A stretch of 31,376 bases of DNA from an uncultured Pedobacter sp. (GTDB lineage Bacteria > Bacteroidota > Bacteroidia > Sphingobacteriales > Sphingobacteriaceae). Below are positions 15,834 to 24,008 of this stretch, one piece after another (positions within the stretch are counted from its first letter, which is position 1; each line of letters begins with the position of its first letter). The notes below the pieces were generated by a model. It saw only the letters and a list, made by a program, of their open reading frames with translations, made no database searches and was not told where the DNA came from. Made by a program: the position numbers and the translations under genes. The stretch covers positions 1-31,376 of the forward strand of contig NZ_CAMLHF010000042.1 of assembly GCF_946479715.1 (NCBI RefSeq), given 5' to 3'.

Positions 15834-17345
15834 TTAAGGGATTTTATCAAAGGCGAGATCGTTAAATAAGAAGTCATCGGAGTCGATATTTAGCTTGAAT
15901 CCCGTTATCTTTTTATTAGTATCCCTTACAAAAATTACTTCTCCCTCTGGTACAAAGAGATCATTGAAGACAATTTTACATTTATCCTCATCAATGTTAT
16001 ATAAAAATCCGGAAAAGAAATCCTTTGTGGGAAGCAATTCAAGAAAAGGTTTCCCTTTTTCTCTTCTGATCACCGCTTTACCGTAAGCCGTATCTTCATA
16101 TTCGCCTTCATAGCGGTTAAAATTGGGTATTACAGCACTCTTTTTAGGCTGAGGTTTTCTTTTCTTGTCCCAATCGAAAACAGTGCTCTTTCCAGACATA
16201 TTTTTGTCGACTTCCTTCCAGTTAAATGTATCTTTTTGGGCCATGTAGCCTGTAATTGCTTTAACCAGTTCATCGTTGACCTGAGATATTTTGTTGGTAA
16301 GGATCACTATGCCAGAACTGCTGTCGGGAAACAGGACAACGCTGGATATATACCCCGGCATCCCACCGTTGTGGTTAATTACTTTGCCATTTTTGGTGTG
16401 TCTAATGTACCAGCCTAGCCCATAACCATCGTCTTTATTGTTTGAGAACAGTGTTTTAACACTGGTTAGGGTGTAAATAGTACCATCTTTTAATATGGTG
16501 GTGTCATTGATGCGGCCATGTGCAAGCAACATTTGCATCCAGGTTAGCATGTCGTCGATATTTGAATCTACACCGCCTGCAGGGCTAATGTTGTGCATGT
16601 TGAGCGGTTTTATTGGTTTATTCTGGATGTGTGGCAGGGCAAAATTGCTTTCACTGGTTATTGAATCCCTATTGGTGGCGGTGCCTGTCATTTTGAGGGG
16701 ACTGAAAATTCGTTCTTTTAAAAACTCATCCCATGTTTTGCCGGTAACAGACTCAACAACAAGTCCGGCAACAAGGTACATGATGTTCTGGTAAGCAAAA
16801 TCAGTACGGAAATTGGTTCGGATTGGTGAGTAACGGATTAATTTTGCGATATCTTCTCTGGTGTTTTTTGTACCGTACCAAAGCAGGTCGCCATCAAATG
16901 TTTTTAAGCCAGACTTGTGACTTAAAATATCTGTAATGGTAAGTTCTTTGGTAATCCATGGGTCACTCAGTTTAAAATTGGGCAGGTATTTAATGACTTT
17001 GTCATCCCAGTAGATTTTTCCATCATCTACAAGTATGCCCAGTGCAGCTGCGGTAAAGGCTTTTGTGCAGGATGATATAGGAAAAATGGTTTGGGTGTTT
17101 ACCGGAAACCCTTTTACTGTGCTGGTTACACCATAGCCTTTTTTAAAGATCACTTTATTGTTTTTGATGATGCCAATGGCAAGACCGGGGATTTTGTAGT
17201 CGGCTATCTGTTTGGCAATAAACTGATCAAGACCGGCTGAGTCCGTTTGCTGGCTAAAAGAGAGGCAAGGAGCAAGCAAAAACAGAACTATAAAGATCTT
17301 TTGAATGGTTTTGGTTAATAGCTTGTGGTTCATTGGTTTAGTCAT
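15834..17345 (-). CDS. Exported serine hydrolase of the class C beta-lactamase/esterase family
   Basis: 503 residues with a signal peptide (about 1-32, cleavage near SFSQQ); a second Met at residue 5 is an alternative start. The catalytic residues of the PF00144 family are visible: S-x-x-K as SCTK (Ser92, Lys95), Y-x-N as YQN (Tyr185-Asn187), and HNGG in place of K-T-G. The last 120 residues form a separate beta-rich part (RYEGEYEDTAYGKAVI..., KCKIVFNDLFVP) like the DUF3471-type tail of these proteins. At this length and with HxG it is more likely an esterase or D-amino-acid peptidase acting in the periplasm than a true AmpC beta-lactamase (about 360 residues). The gene diverges from the sigma factor gene and shares a 122-bp spacer with it. 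Confidence 0.85.
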   Translation of the reverse strand: MTKPMNHKLLTKTIQKIFIVLFLLAPCLSFSQQTDSAGLDQFIAKQIADYKIPGLAIGIIKNNKVIFKKGYGVTSTVKGFPVNTQTIFPISSCTKAFTAAALGILVDDGKIYWDDKVIKYLPNFKLSDPWITKELTITDILSHKSGLKTFDGDLLWYGTKNTREDIAKLIRYSPIRTNFRTDFAYQNIMYLVAGLVVESVTGKTWDEFLKERIFSPLKMTGTATNRDSITSESNFALPHIQNKPIKPLNMHNISPAGGVDSNIDDMLTWMQMLLAHGRINDTTILKDGTIYTLTSVKTLFSNNKDDGYGLGWYIRHTKNGKVINHNGGMPGYISSVVLFPDSSSGIVILTNKISQVNDELVKAITGYMAQKDTFNWKEVDKNMSGKSTVFDWDKKRKPQPKKSAVIPNFNRYEGEYEDTAYGKAVIRREKGKPFLELLPTKDFFSGFLYNIDEDKCKIVFNDLFVPEGEVIFVRDTNKKITGFKLNIDSDDFLFNDLAFDKIP

Positions 17346-17413
17346 TGGTATGTTAAATATACATAAATCTCTAATCCTGTTGTTGTAGGGATACTTAATT
17401 ATTTTCAGTTTAA

Positions 17414-17447
17414 TTTGTTAACATTCCCTTAATATTGTATAGCTTTA
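17414..17447 (+). promoter_or_regulatory. Possible promoter of the ECF sigma factor gene
   Basis: TTTG at 17414-17417, a 22-base gap and TAGCTTTA at 17440-17447 approximate the Bacteroidota -33/-7 pair. The gap is slightly long and the last base of the -7 box differs. It would start transcription about 14 bases before the ATG at 17468. Confidence 0.3.
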
Positions 17448-17467
17448 TAGTTAGAGACTTATTGTTG

Positions 17468-18052
17468 ATGACTGACTATAGCAACTACACGGATGCTGAC
17501 ATCCTTGCTTTGATGAAAGCAGGCGATGAGCAGGCGCTTGCCCATATTTACAATAAATACTGGGAAGGACTTTTTGTATCTGTTCACAATATCTTAAAAG
17601 ACCAGCAAGCCTGTGAGGATATTATTCAGGAGATCTTTATTAAACTTTGGGATAAAAGAGAAAATCTGGAGATCAGTATTTCCTTAAAGGCATACTTGTT
17701 TGCAAGCTGCAGATACGAAGTATTCAGGCAAATTAAAACGCAAAAAGTTCATGTCGGTATATTCGATGGGTTGGAAGAGCGCTTGTATGCGCCTTCGGCT
17801 TATGGGAGTTTAGAGCATAAAGAATTGCTTCAGCAGATCAACTCAATTGTGGCAACTTTGCCTGAGAAATGCAGGGAAGTTTACAAACTCAGCAGAGAAG
17901 AAAATCTTAGTCATAAAGAAATCGCTGAAAAGCTGAACATTTCTACAAAGACTGTTGAGAACCATATGACCAGAGCGCTAAGTCAGTTGCGGGCATCTCT
18001 TGGTGGGTTGCTTACCATTGAATTGGTTACGTGGTTAATGAAGAACCACTGA
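17468..18052 (+). CDS. ECF-type RNA polymerase sigma factor (FecI-like)
   Basis: With the ATG at 17468 the product has 194 residues (MTDYSNYTDADILALMKAGDEQALAHIYNKYW), the usual opening of Bacteroidota ECF sigma factors. A TTG at 17435 would only add a poor leader. Region 2 is seen in LFVSVHNILKDQQACEDIIQEIFIKLWDKRE (core binding and -10 recognition), and region 4 in LPEKCREVYKLSREENLSHKEIAEKLNISTKTVENHMTRALSQLR (-35 recognition helix-turn-helix). Such factors are usually followed by a FecR anti-sigma gene and a SusC-type receptor. Here the gene is followed by a convergent symporter gene with only two bases between the stop codons, so it is an orphan by position. A FecR gene without an adjacent sigma gene lies at 30787. 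Its targets are not visible. Confidence 0.9.
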   Translation: MTDYSNYTDADILALMKAGDEQALAHIYNKYWEGLFVSVHNILKDQQACEDIIQEIFIKLWDKRENLEISISLKAYLFASCRYEVFRQIKTQKVHVGIFDGLEERLYAPSAYGSLEHKELLQQINSIVATLPEKCREVYKLSREENLSHKEIAEKLNISTKTVENHMTRALSQLRASLGGLLTIELVTWLMKNH

Positions 18053-18054
18053 GC

Positions 18055-19653
18055 TTAAGTTGCTATTCCAGATTTTGAGAACAGCACAAATAGAATAATC
18101 ATGATCAGTAACAGCAGTCCATTTACCCAGTGGCGGTTCTTCCATGGTTTTAAATCTACTACCTGTTTATTCTGTGCAACATAAGCGGTTTGCATAGGGA
18201 ACAATTTTCCGATGATTAGCATGATAGCAGTTGTGAGCAAGAAAAGGATGGCCAGGATATGCAGAAAGTGGATGCCTGTGTCAAATACAATTTGCGTAAG
18301 TATGTAGCCGATAAAACAGAACGCGAGCCCTATTTTAGCAGCAATTGGAGGAACTTTTTTGGTTACAAAACCCACAAACATAATGGTAAAGATGGGAATG
18401 CTGAAAGCGGCATTAATCTTCTGCATAAAGGTGTAGAAGGTGTCGCTGGAGAAAATGATCAGCGGTGCGATAAACATTGCCATTAGAGAGGCGAACATCT
18501 CAAATCTTTTGGAGTTCCTCAGCAGATCAGCTTCCGTAACAGTTTCTCCTTTCTTTTCTTTAAAAGGTTTGTACAAATTTAAGGTGAACAGCGTACTGGC
18601 ACTGTTTAGTCCGGGCGAGAAGGAAGTAATTGCTGCGCCAAAGATAACTGCTGCAATAAAGCCGCTTAATATGGGCGGAGATACATCACTTACCACTCGG
18701 GAGAATACCTCGGTAGTGTTTTGCATGCTGCTATACATATGAACCGCAATAATTCCGGGTAAAATGAATAGCAGTGGGCCAAGCAGTTTTCCGGCGCAGG
18801 CAAGGGCAATACCTTTCTGACTGGTTTTAAGATCGGATGATGCCAATGCCTGCTGCACAATAACCTGTTCAGTACCCCAGTAAAAGAGGTTCATCAGGAT
18901 CATGCCTGTAAAGATGGTAGAAAAGGGAACGGCATCTGCAGATGTACCTATGGAATTAAAATGTTCTGTTTTCGAGGTAAGGATGGTGTGTATACCTTGC
19001 TGAAGGTTGCCATTGCCCACATGACTCAATCCGAAGTAAGCAAGTAACAATGCTCCGGTAAACATGCAGATCCCTAAAACCAGGTCCGAGATCACAATGG
19101 CTTTTAAGCCGCCCAAAATAGAATATAAACTGCCCACAAGACCTATGCACCAAACCAAAATCCAGATGCTGCCTGTATAGCTGATGTTCCATATATCCGA
19201 AAAATGGAACAAACCATTCAGTGCTACTGCACCACTGTATAGTACAATAGGGAGCAGGTTTACCATGTAACTGATCAGGAACAGGAAGGATACCAATTTC
19301 TTGGTTCCGGGATCATACCTGTTTTCCAGAAAATCAGGAGTGGTAGACATGGCGCCTTTTAAATAAACCGGGATCACAAATTCAGAGACAACCAGCATGG
19401 CAAATACTGAGCTTATTCCCCAGGCCATTACCGTCATGTTGTTCACGTAAACCGATTCACTGCTGCCAACAAATTCTGCGGCGCTGATGTTCGTGAAAAA
19501 TAATGCGCTTCCTACAGCGGTAAAGCTTAAGGTTCGGTTGGCCAGAAAAAGACCTGCCGAGGTGGTTATTTTATGCCTTCTGGTTTTGAACCAGGAAATC
19601 ACCCCTACCAGGAAGGTAACCACAATAAAGGTGATAAAGGCCGTTGCATTCAT
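18055..19653 (-). CDS. Sodium:solute symporter (SSS/SLC5 family), probable sugar importer
   Basis: 532 residues, a multi-helix inner membrane carrier of the SSS family. The first helix is followed by SAGLFLANRTLSFTAVGSALFFTNISAAEFVGSSESVY, the start of the SSS core (AEFVG resembles the Na+-site helix). Later come TPDFLENRYDPGTKKL, SILGGLKAIVISDLVLGI (family signature in helix 5-6), GTEQVIVQQALASSDLKTSQKGI and FSPGLNSASTLFTLNLYKPF. The last three segments are typical of sugar-type members such as SglT. It starts 9 bp after the GntR regulator stop on the same strand, so the pair is an operon and the cargo is probably the sugar sensed by the regulator. That sugar would be the product of the divergent SusC/SusD and glycosidase genes. 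The exact substrate is unknown. Confidence 0.87.
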   Translation of the reverse strand: MNATAFITFIVVTFLVGVISWFKTRRHKITTSAGLFLANRTLSFTAVGSALFFTNISAAEFVGSSESVYVNNMTVMAWGISSVFAMLVVSEFVIPVYLKGAMSTTPDFLENRYDPGTKKLVSFLFLISYMVNLLPIVLYSGAVALNGLFHFSDIWNISYTGSIWILVWCIGLVGSLYSILGGLKAIVISDLVLGICMFTGALLLAYFGLSHVGNGNLQQGIHTILTSKTEHFNSIGTSADAVPFSTIFTGMILMNLFYWGTEQVIVQQALASSDLKTSQKGIALACAGKLLGPLLFILPGIIAVHMYSSMQNTTEVFSRVVSDVSPPILSGFIAAVIFGAAITSFSPGLNSASTLFTLNLYKPFKEKKGETVTEADLLRNSKRFEMFASLMAMFIAPLIIFSSDTFYTFMQKINAAFSIPIFTIMFVGFVTKKVPPIAAKIGLAFCFIGYILTQIVFDTGIHFLHILAILFLLTTAIMLIIGKLFPMQTAYVAQNKQVVDLKPWKNRHWVNGLLLLIMIILFVLFSKSGIAT

Positions 19654-19662
19654 TTCTGCAGA

Positions 19663-20679
19663 TTATAAGGATTTTCTTCTGATCAGCACAGTAGGAATGG
19701 TCTCCTGTACTTTTTCCTTTTTCAATACCGCCTGCGCGACTTTTATACCCATTAAAGAGAAATCGGCAGAATAGGTGGTAATGCCGCCGCCAATGATTTC
19801 TTTAACCACCTCATCGTTATGCGACAAGATGCCTATGTCTTTGCCAGGCTGTAACTGTTTTACTTCGCAGTCTTTAAGTATTTTCCATATTTCGGAATTG
19901 TTAAGGGTAAAATAAACCTTTCCCTTTTCTACGCTGCCGGGCTCATATTCGTTTAAGATCCTTGTGTTTACCTTAAAATCTTTAGTGAACTTTTTAAAGG
20001 ATTTAATGATCTCAACCGGATCCAGAGAGCCGGGTACATGGAAAAAGATCATTTCATCAAATTTCTTTATGGTTTCTGCCAGCTCCGCCAATACCCTGTA
20101 GGTAGATTGTTCAAATTCCTGGGTAATGTAGTTAAACTCGCCTTTAAGCGGTTCATAACGGTCGAACATGATGAACTTGTTGCTGGGCAGCATATCCAGC
20201 AGGTGTTTGGTTTTGGGGTGAGGTATCGGCGAAATCACATACACGCCATATTTGCCTTTAATCATATCCAGCATGGTTTCGAACATGGTGATGTTGCCAT
20301 GATGGAAAAAAACATCGATATGCACATTTGGCCCCAATTCATTTCTGAAGTTCCGGTAAAATTGCTCCTGAAAGGAGTCGATCAGGTACATAAGCAGCGC
20401 AACCTTTAAGGTTTGCTCAGTATCGTCGTTTGCCACAAAATAACCAAGTCTGTTTTTTGATTCTACTATTCCGCGGCTGATGAGTTCCCTGTAACCTTTC
20501 ATTACAGTTTCCCTTGCAAAGCCAAGCTCTTTGATCAGGACGTTTATAGAGGGTAGTGCCTCTCCCTTAGAAATGATCCTTTCGTCGATAGCATTAATTA
20601 TACCCTGTACAAATTGCTCGTGTTTGGAATAAGAAGGTACTTCTTCAAGTTCCTGTATTTTTTCAAAAATGGTTATCAT
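19663..20679 (-). CDS. GntR-family transcriptional regulator with sugar-binding-like C-terminal domain
   Basis: 338 residues. Residues about 18-82 form a GntR winged helix (FVQGIINAIDERIISKGEALPS..LIKELGFARETVMKGYRELISRGIVESKNRLGYFV). The rest resembles a LacI/periplasmic-binding-protein fold (GKYGVYVISPIPHPKTKHLLDMLPSNKFIMFD, KDIGILSHNDEVVKEIIGGGITTYSADFSLMGIKVAQAVL), similar in design to AraR-type regulators. It should bind a sugar and release DNA. The gene shares its operon with the sodium symporter and diverges from susC across a 227-bp spacer (to the ATG at 20907). ACTAGT-type palindromes lie close to both ends of the spacer, so control of both directions, including itself, is likely. 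Most SusCD loci use SusR, hybrid two-component or sigma/anti-sigma control, so GntR control is less common. Confidence 0.86.
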   Translation of the reverse strand: MITIFEKIQELEEVPSYSKHEQFVQGIINAIDERIISKGEALPSINVLIKELGFARETVMKGYRELISRGIVESKNRLGYFVANDDTEQTLKVALLMYLIDSFQEQFYRNFRNELGPNVHIDVFFHHGNITMFETMLDMIKGKYGVYVISPIPHPKTKHLLDMLPSNKFIMFDRYEPLKGEFNYITQEFEQSTYRVLAELAETIKKFDEMIFFHVPGSLDPVEIIKSFKKFTKDFKVNTRILNEYEPGSVEKGKVYFTLNNSEIWKILKDCEVKQLQPGKDIGILSHNDEVVKEIIGGGITTYSADFSLMGIKVAQAVLKKEKVQETIPTVLIRRKSL

Positions 20680-20694
20680 ATTGGTAGGTTGGGC

Positions 20695-20706
20695 TACACT
20701 AGTCTA
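20695..20706. promoter_or_regulatory. Candidate operator near the GntR regulator start
   Basis: TACACTAGTCTA is a 12-base palindrome with one mismatched pair, 16 bases upstream of the regulator ATG on the - strand. Its ACTAGTCTA part is the exact reverse complement of TAGACTAGT at 20858-20866 on the other side of the divergent spacer. This is what an autoregulating repressor would need. Confidence 0.45.
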
Positions 20707-20801
20707 TAGGTATAATAAATGATGTTTATCTCGTTTTTTTCACAAGGTAATAATTTTTGTTTAATCATTAAACACAAAATAAGATACTTATGAAACTAAA
20801 A

Positions 20802-20834
20802 TTTGCAATTATAAAAAAACTTCCTTTATATTTA
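20802..20834 (+). promoter_or_regulatory. Promoter of the susC operon (TTTG-N21-TATATTTA)
   Basis: TTTG at 20802-20805 and TATATTTA at 20827-20834 are 21 bases apart, matching the Bacteroidota -33/-7 arrangement except for the last base of the -7 box. Transcription would start near 20841, upstream of the ACTAG palindrome at 20853-20866 and of both possible susC start codons. Confidence 0.55.
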
Positions 20835-20852
20835 CGTAATAATAGAACAGCA

Positions 20853-20866
20853 TAGACTAGACTAGT
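20853..20866. promoter_or_regulatory. Candidate operator in the susC leader
   Basis: TAGACTAGACTAGT contains the perfect palindrome ACTAG-A-CTAGT (20856-20866) and two direct TAGACTAG units overlapping by three bases. It lies about 12-25 bases after the predicted transcription start, a usual place for a repressor roadblock. It matches the element beside the divergent GntR gene. Confidence 0.45.
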
Positions 20867-20906
20867 AGATATGCTGTACTATTTTCTAACCAAAACAAAA
20901 CCAAAT

Positions 20907-23900
20907 ATGAACGTGAAACTTACTATCCAAAAGTTAGGCTATCCTGATTTGCTCCGGAAAAAGCTTATTCTATTACTGCTCTTTTTTGTTTTTTATGCCC
21001 AGGCATTTGCTCAGCAGCAGATCACGGGAAGGGTAACGGACAATAATATTGGCTTACCAAATGCCACGGTACGCGTAAAGGGAACCCAGCTTGGTACTAA
21101 AACCGATGGCGAAGGGAAATTTAAACTGAGTGTCCCGGATAATGCAGTACTAATTTTCAGTTATATCGGATTTACGGATCAGGAGATTGCAGTGAACGGC
21201 AGGAAGCATATTGAAGTGCAACTTGCAGAAGCAGCAGGCTCCGGACTGAATGAAATTGTGGTGGTGGGCTATGGTACAAAGAAACGTGCAAACCTGACGG
21301 GAGCTGTAGCGACCATTAGTGGTGCGGAATTGGCCAAGTCACCATCAACCAATCTTACCAACTCCATTGCAGGTCAGGTTCCCGGCCTTATTGTAAACGC
21401 CAGAAGCGGCGAGCCGGGTAACGACAATGCCGATATATTTGTTCGTGGAAAGGGTACGCTTGGTAATTCAGGTGCTTTGGTGGTTATTGATGGAATTCCG
21501 GACAGGGCAGGTGGCTTTGCGAGGTTAAATCCGGCAGATATAGAATCATTTACTGTAATAAAAGATGCAAGTGCTGCTATTTATGGTGCAAGATCAGCCA
21601 ATGGCGTTATTCTCATTACCACAAAAAGAGGTAAGTCGGGCAAGCCGGTACTTACACTTGGAACCAACTGGGCCAGCACCCAGCCAACACGTGTTCCTCA
21701 AATGCTTAGTTCATACCAGTATGCGCAGGCAACAAATGAATATGATGCCCTAGTGGGGCAGCAGCTTACATGGCCGGCCGAAGCTATTGAGAAGTTCCGC
21801 AATGGATCAGATCCGCTTGCTTTTCCAAATACGAATTGGTGGGATGCAGTGATGAAAACACGTGCATTACAGCAAAACCATATCATGTCGCTAAGTGGAG
21901 GAACAGATAAAGTAAGTTACTTTTTCTCGGGACAGCACCAGAAACAAGACGGAATTTACAAGCAGGATGCTGCTTACTACAAGCAAGATCAGGCGAGGGC
22001 AAACGTGGATGTGAACGTGACTGATAATTTTAAAATAGGAGTTGATGTATCGTACCGCAATGAGTTTCGTAATGCAGCAAAAACCGGTTATGATGCGGGT
22101 AGTATTTTTAGAGAATTGTGGTTAGCCTATCCTTACCTGACCCCTGTTTATAGCAATGGACTTGTTGGCGTAGGTATTGGCGGCGGTCCGGATAACAGCA
22201 TGCTGTATGTTACTTCTGGCGAAGCAGGATACCAGCGGTTTACAACAGATTATCTGCAAACCAAGGCTTCATTTAGCTGGAAGCTGGACAAGGTTACACA
22301 AGGGTTATTTGTAGATGGTTATTATGCTTATGACAAAACCGTGTCTAAACTAAAGGCCTTTACCAAAACGCCACCACCGGCATACAGGTATGATCCTGCT
22401 ACAAAAGACTATGTAAAGGTAAGCTCGTCAATAGCACCATCGCTTATAGAACAAAGAGGCGACATTGGTGAGCGGTTAATCAATTTAAAGTTGGGATATT
22501 CAAAAACCATCAGCGATCATACATTTGACGCCTTTGTAGCCTTCGAGAGCTTTAAAGGAAATACCGATATCATTAATGCTTCAAGGTCGAATTTCCTGAG
22601 CAACAGTCTGGATCAATTGTCGGCAGGAAGCCTTATTGGTCAGCAAAATTTTTCTGACGCTGCAGAAGCTGCCCGTATCAATTACATCAGTCGTTTATCT
22701 TACAACTATAAGAGTAAGTACCTGATTGATTATACGATGCGTTACGATGGTTCACAGAACTTTCCCGAAGGTAAACGCTATGGGTTTTTTCCAGGAGTTT
22801 CTGCGGGATGGCGCATTTCTCAGGAAGACTTCTTTAAATCGGAAGTGATCAATGAGTTAAAGCTGAGGGGCTCATGGGGCAGAACAGGTAATGACAGGGT
22901 GAGCGACTTCAATTACCTTCAAACCTATCTTCTGGGCACAGGTTATGGTTACTCACTGGGATCTGGAGCTTCGCAGGTTTCGTCACTGGTACTTGGACCA
23001 ACACCCAACCCTAATATCACCTGGGAGCTTGCTACTACTACCGATATTGGTTTAGAATCACAATTCTTTAATGGTAAACTGGGTGTTAATGTTGATGTAT
23101 TCAGGTCTATGCGTTCCAATATCCTGATCACCAGAAGCGAATCCGTTCCGGGGTATACCGGGCTAACCCTGCCAAATGAAAACTTAGGAAAGGTATTGAG
23201 CCGCGGTATTGAGCTTGAAGCTACGCATAATAATGCTATCGGCAATTCCTTTACCTATAACATCAGGGGTAACATCACTTTTGCCAGAAACAAGGTGATC
23301 TTTATGGATGAGGCGGCAAATATTCCGTCGTACCAGCGCAAAACCAATATCCCTATCGATTCCTGGTTCCTGTATCAATCAGACGGTATTTACCAGAACC
23401 AGCAGGAAATTGATAACAGTCCACATCCGGCAGGAACGGGCGTAGGCGACATCAGGTATAAAGATGTAAACAATGATGGGGCGATAAATGACCTTGACAA
23501 AGTGAGAATGCCATTGGTACGCACACCAGAGATCATGTTTGGTTTGGCCTTGGGCGGATCATGGAAAAACATAGATGCTTCGGTTTTCTTCCAGGGGCAG
23601 GCAAGGGCAAAATCATACCTGGCACCTGCAGGCTTAAACATGGTGACCGAATTTTTTGACGAAAGATGGCAAAAACCGGGTGATACTAAGTATCCAAGAA
23701 ACTTTAGTGGCCCAACCGGAAGAACTTTTGGGGTAAATACACTTGAATCTGATCTGTGGTTAAGAGATGCTTCATTTGTAAGGCTCAAAAATGTAGAGTT
23801 AGGATATACTTTGCCAAAATCAGTATCTGAAAGGTTAAAAATGCAAAGTGCAAGGATCTATATCAGCGGTACCAACCTGTTTTCAATCGACAAGTTCGGG

Positions 23901-23990
23901 CCATCCTTTGATCCGGAAGTGCCGACCAACTCAGGGCAATACTATCCGCAACAGCGTTTGATCAATATTGGCGCAAACATCACTTTTTAA
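20907..23990 (+). CDS. susC: SusC/RagA-family TonB-linked outer membrane glycan transporter
   Basis: I prefer the ATG at 20907, preceded by an A-rich leader and giving a 1027-residue product with a long export signal ending YAQAFAQQ. An upstream ATG at 20871 would add 12 residues. The order is that of SusC proteins. A carboxypeptidase-like beta domain (ITGRVTDNNIGLPNATVRVKGTQLGT..) comes first, then the TonB box region (LNEIVVVGYGTKKRANLTGAV). The plug follows (DIFVRGKGTLGNSGALVVIDGIP...NPADIESFTVIKDASAAIYGARSANGVILITTKRG), then the 22-strand-type barrel ending with a terminal aromatic (INIGANITF). It imports oligosaccharides across the outer membrane with the SusD lipoprotein encoded 18 bp downstream. 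The substrate is not readable from sequence. No carboxypeptidase-unrelated extension or sigma-interaction domain is seen, which agrees with GntR rather than FecR control. Confidence 0.95.
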   Translation: MNVKLTIQKLGYPDLLRKKLILLLLFFVFYAQAFAQQQITGRVTDNNIGLPNATVRVKGTQLGTKTDGEGKFKLSVPDNAVLIFSYIGFTDQEIAVNGRKHIEVQLAEAAGSGLNEIVVVGYGTKKRANLTGAVATISGAELAKSPSTNLTNSIAGQVPGLIVNARSGEPGNDNADIFVRGKGTLGNSGALVVIDGIPDRAGGFARLNPADIESFTVIKDASAAIYGARSANGVILITTKRGKSGKPVLTLGTNWASTQPTRVPQMLSSYQYAQATNEYDALVGQQLTWPAEAIEKFRNGSDPLAFPNTNWWDAVMKTRALQQNHIMSLSGGTDKVSYFFSGQHQKQDGIYKQDAAYYKQDQARANVDVNVTDNFKIGVDVSYRNEFRNAAKTGYDAGSIFRELWLAYPYLTPVYSNGLVGVGIGGGPDNSMLYVTSGEAGYQRFTTDYLQTKASFSWKLDKVTQGLFVDGYYAYDKTVSKLKAFTKTPPPAYRYDPATKDYVKVSSSIAPSLIEQRGDIGERLINLKLGYSKTISDHTFDAFVAFESFKGNTDIINASRSNFLSNSLDQLSAGSLIGQQNFSDAAEAARINYISRLSYNYKSKYLIDYTMRYDGSQNFPEGKRYGFFPGVSAGWRISQEDFFKSEVINELKLRGSWGRTGNDRVSDFNYLQTYLLGTGYGYSLGSGASQVSSLVLGPTPNPNITWELATTTDIGLESQFFNGKLGVNVDVFRSMRSNILITRSESVPGYTGLTLPNENLGKVLSRGIELEATHNNAIGNSFTYNIRGNITFARNKVIFMDEAANIPSYQRKTNIPIDSWFLYQSDGIYQNQQEIDNSPHPAGTGVGDIRYKDVNNDGAINDLDKVRMPLVRTPEIMFGLALGGSWKNIDASVFFQGQARAKSYLAPAGLNMVTEFFDERWQKPGDTKYPRNFSGPTGRTFGVNTLESDLWLRDASFVRLKNVELGYTLPKSVSERLKMQSARIYISGTNLFSIDKFGPSFDPEVPTNSGQYYPQQRLINIGANITF

Positions 23991-24008
23991 AAACTTATAA
24001 AGCATATC

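Noticed and set aside
15834..17345. A true class C beta-lactamase (antibiotic resistance)
   Set aside because: It is longer than AmpC, has HNGG in place of the K-T-G motif and a DUF3471-like tail, all of which fit the broad esterase/peptidase group better.
20871..20906. ATG at 20871 as the susC start
   Set aside because: It lies only five bases after the candidate operator and adds a leader unlike SusC proteins; the ATG at 20907 has the usual A-rich leader and signal peptide. It cannot be fully excluded.
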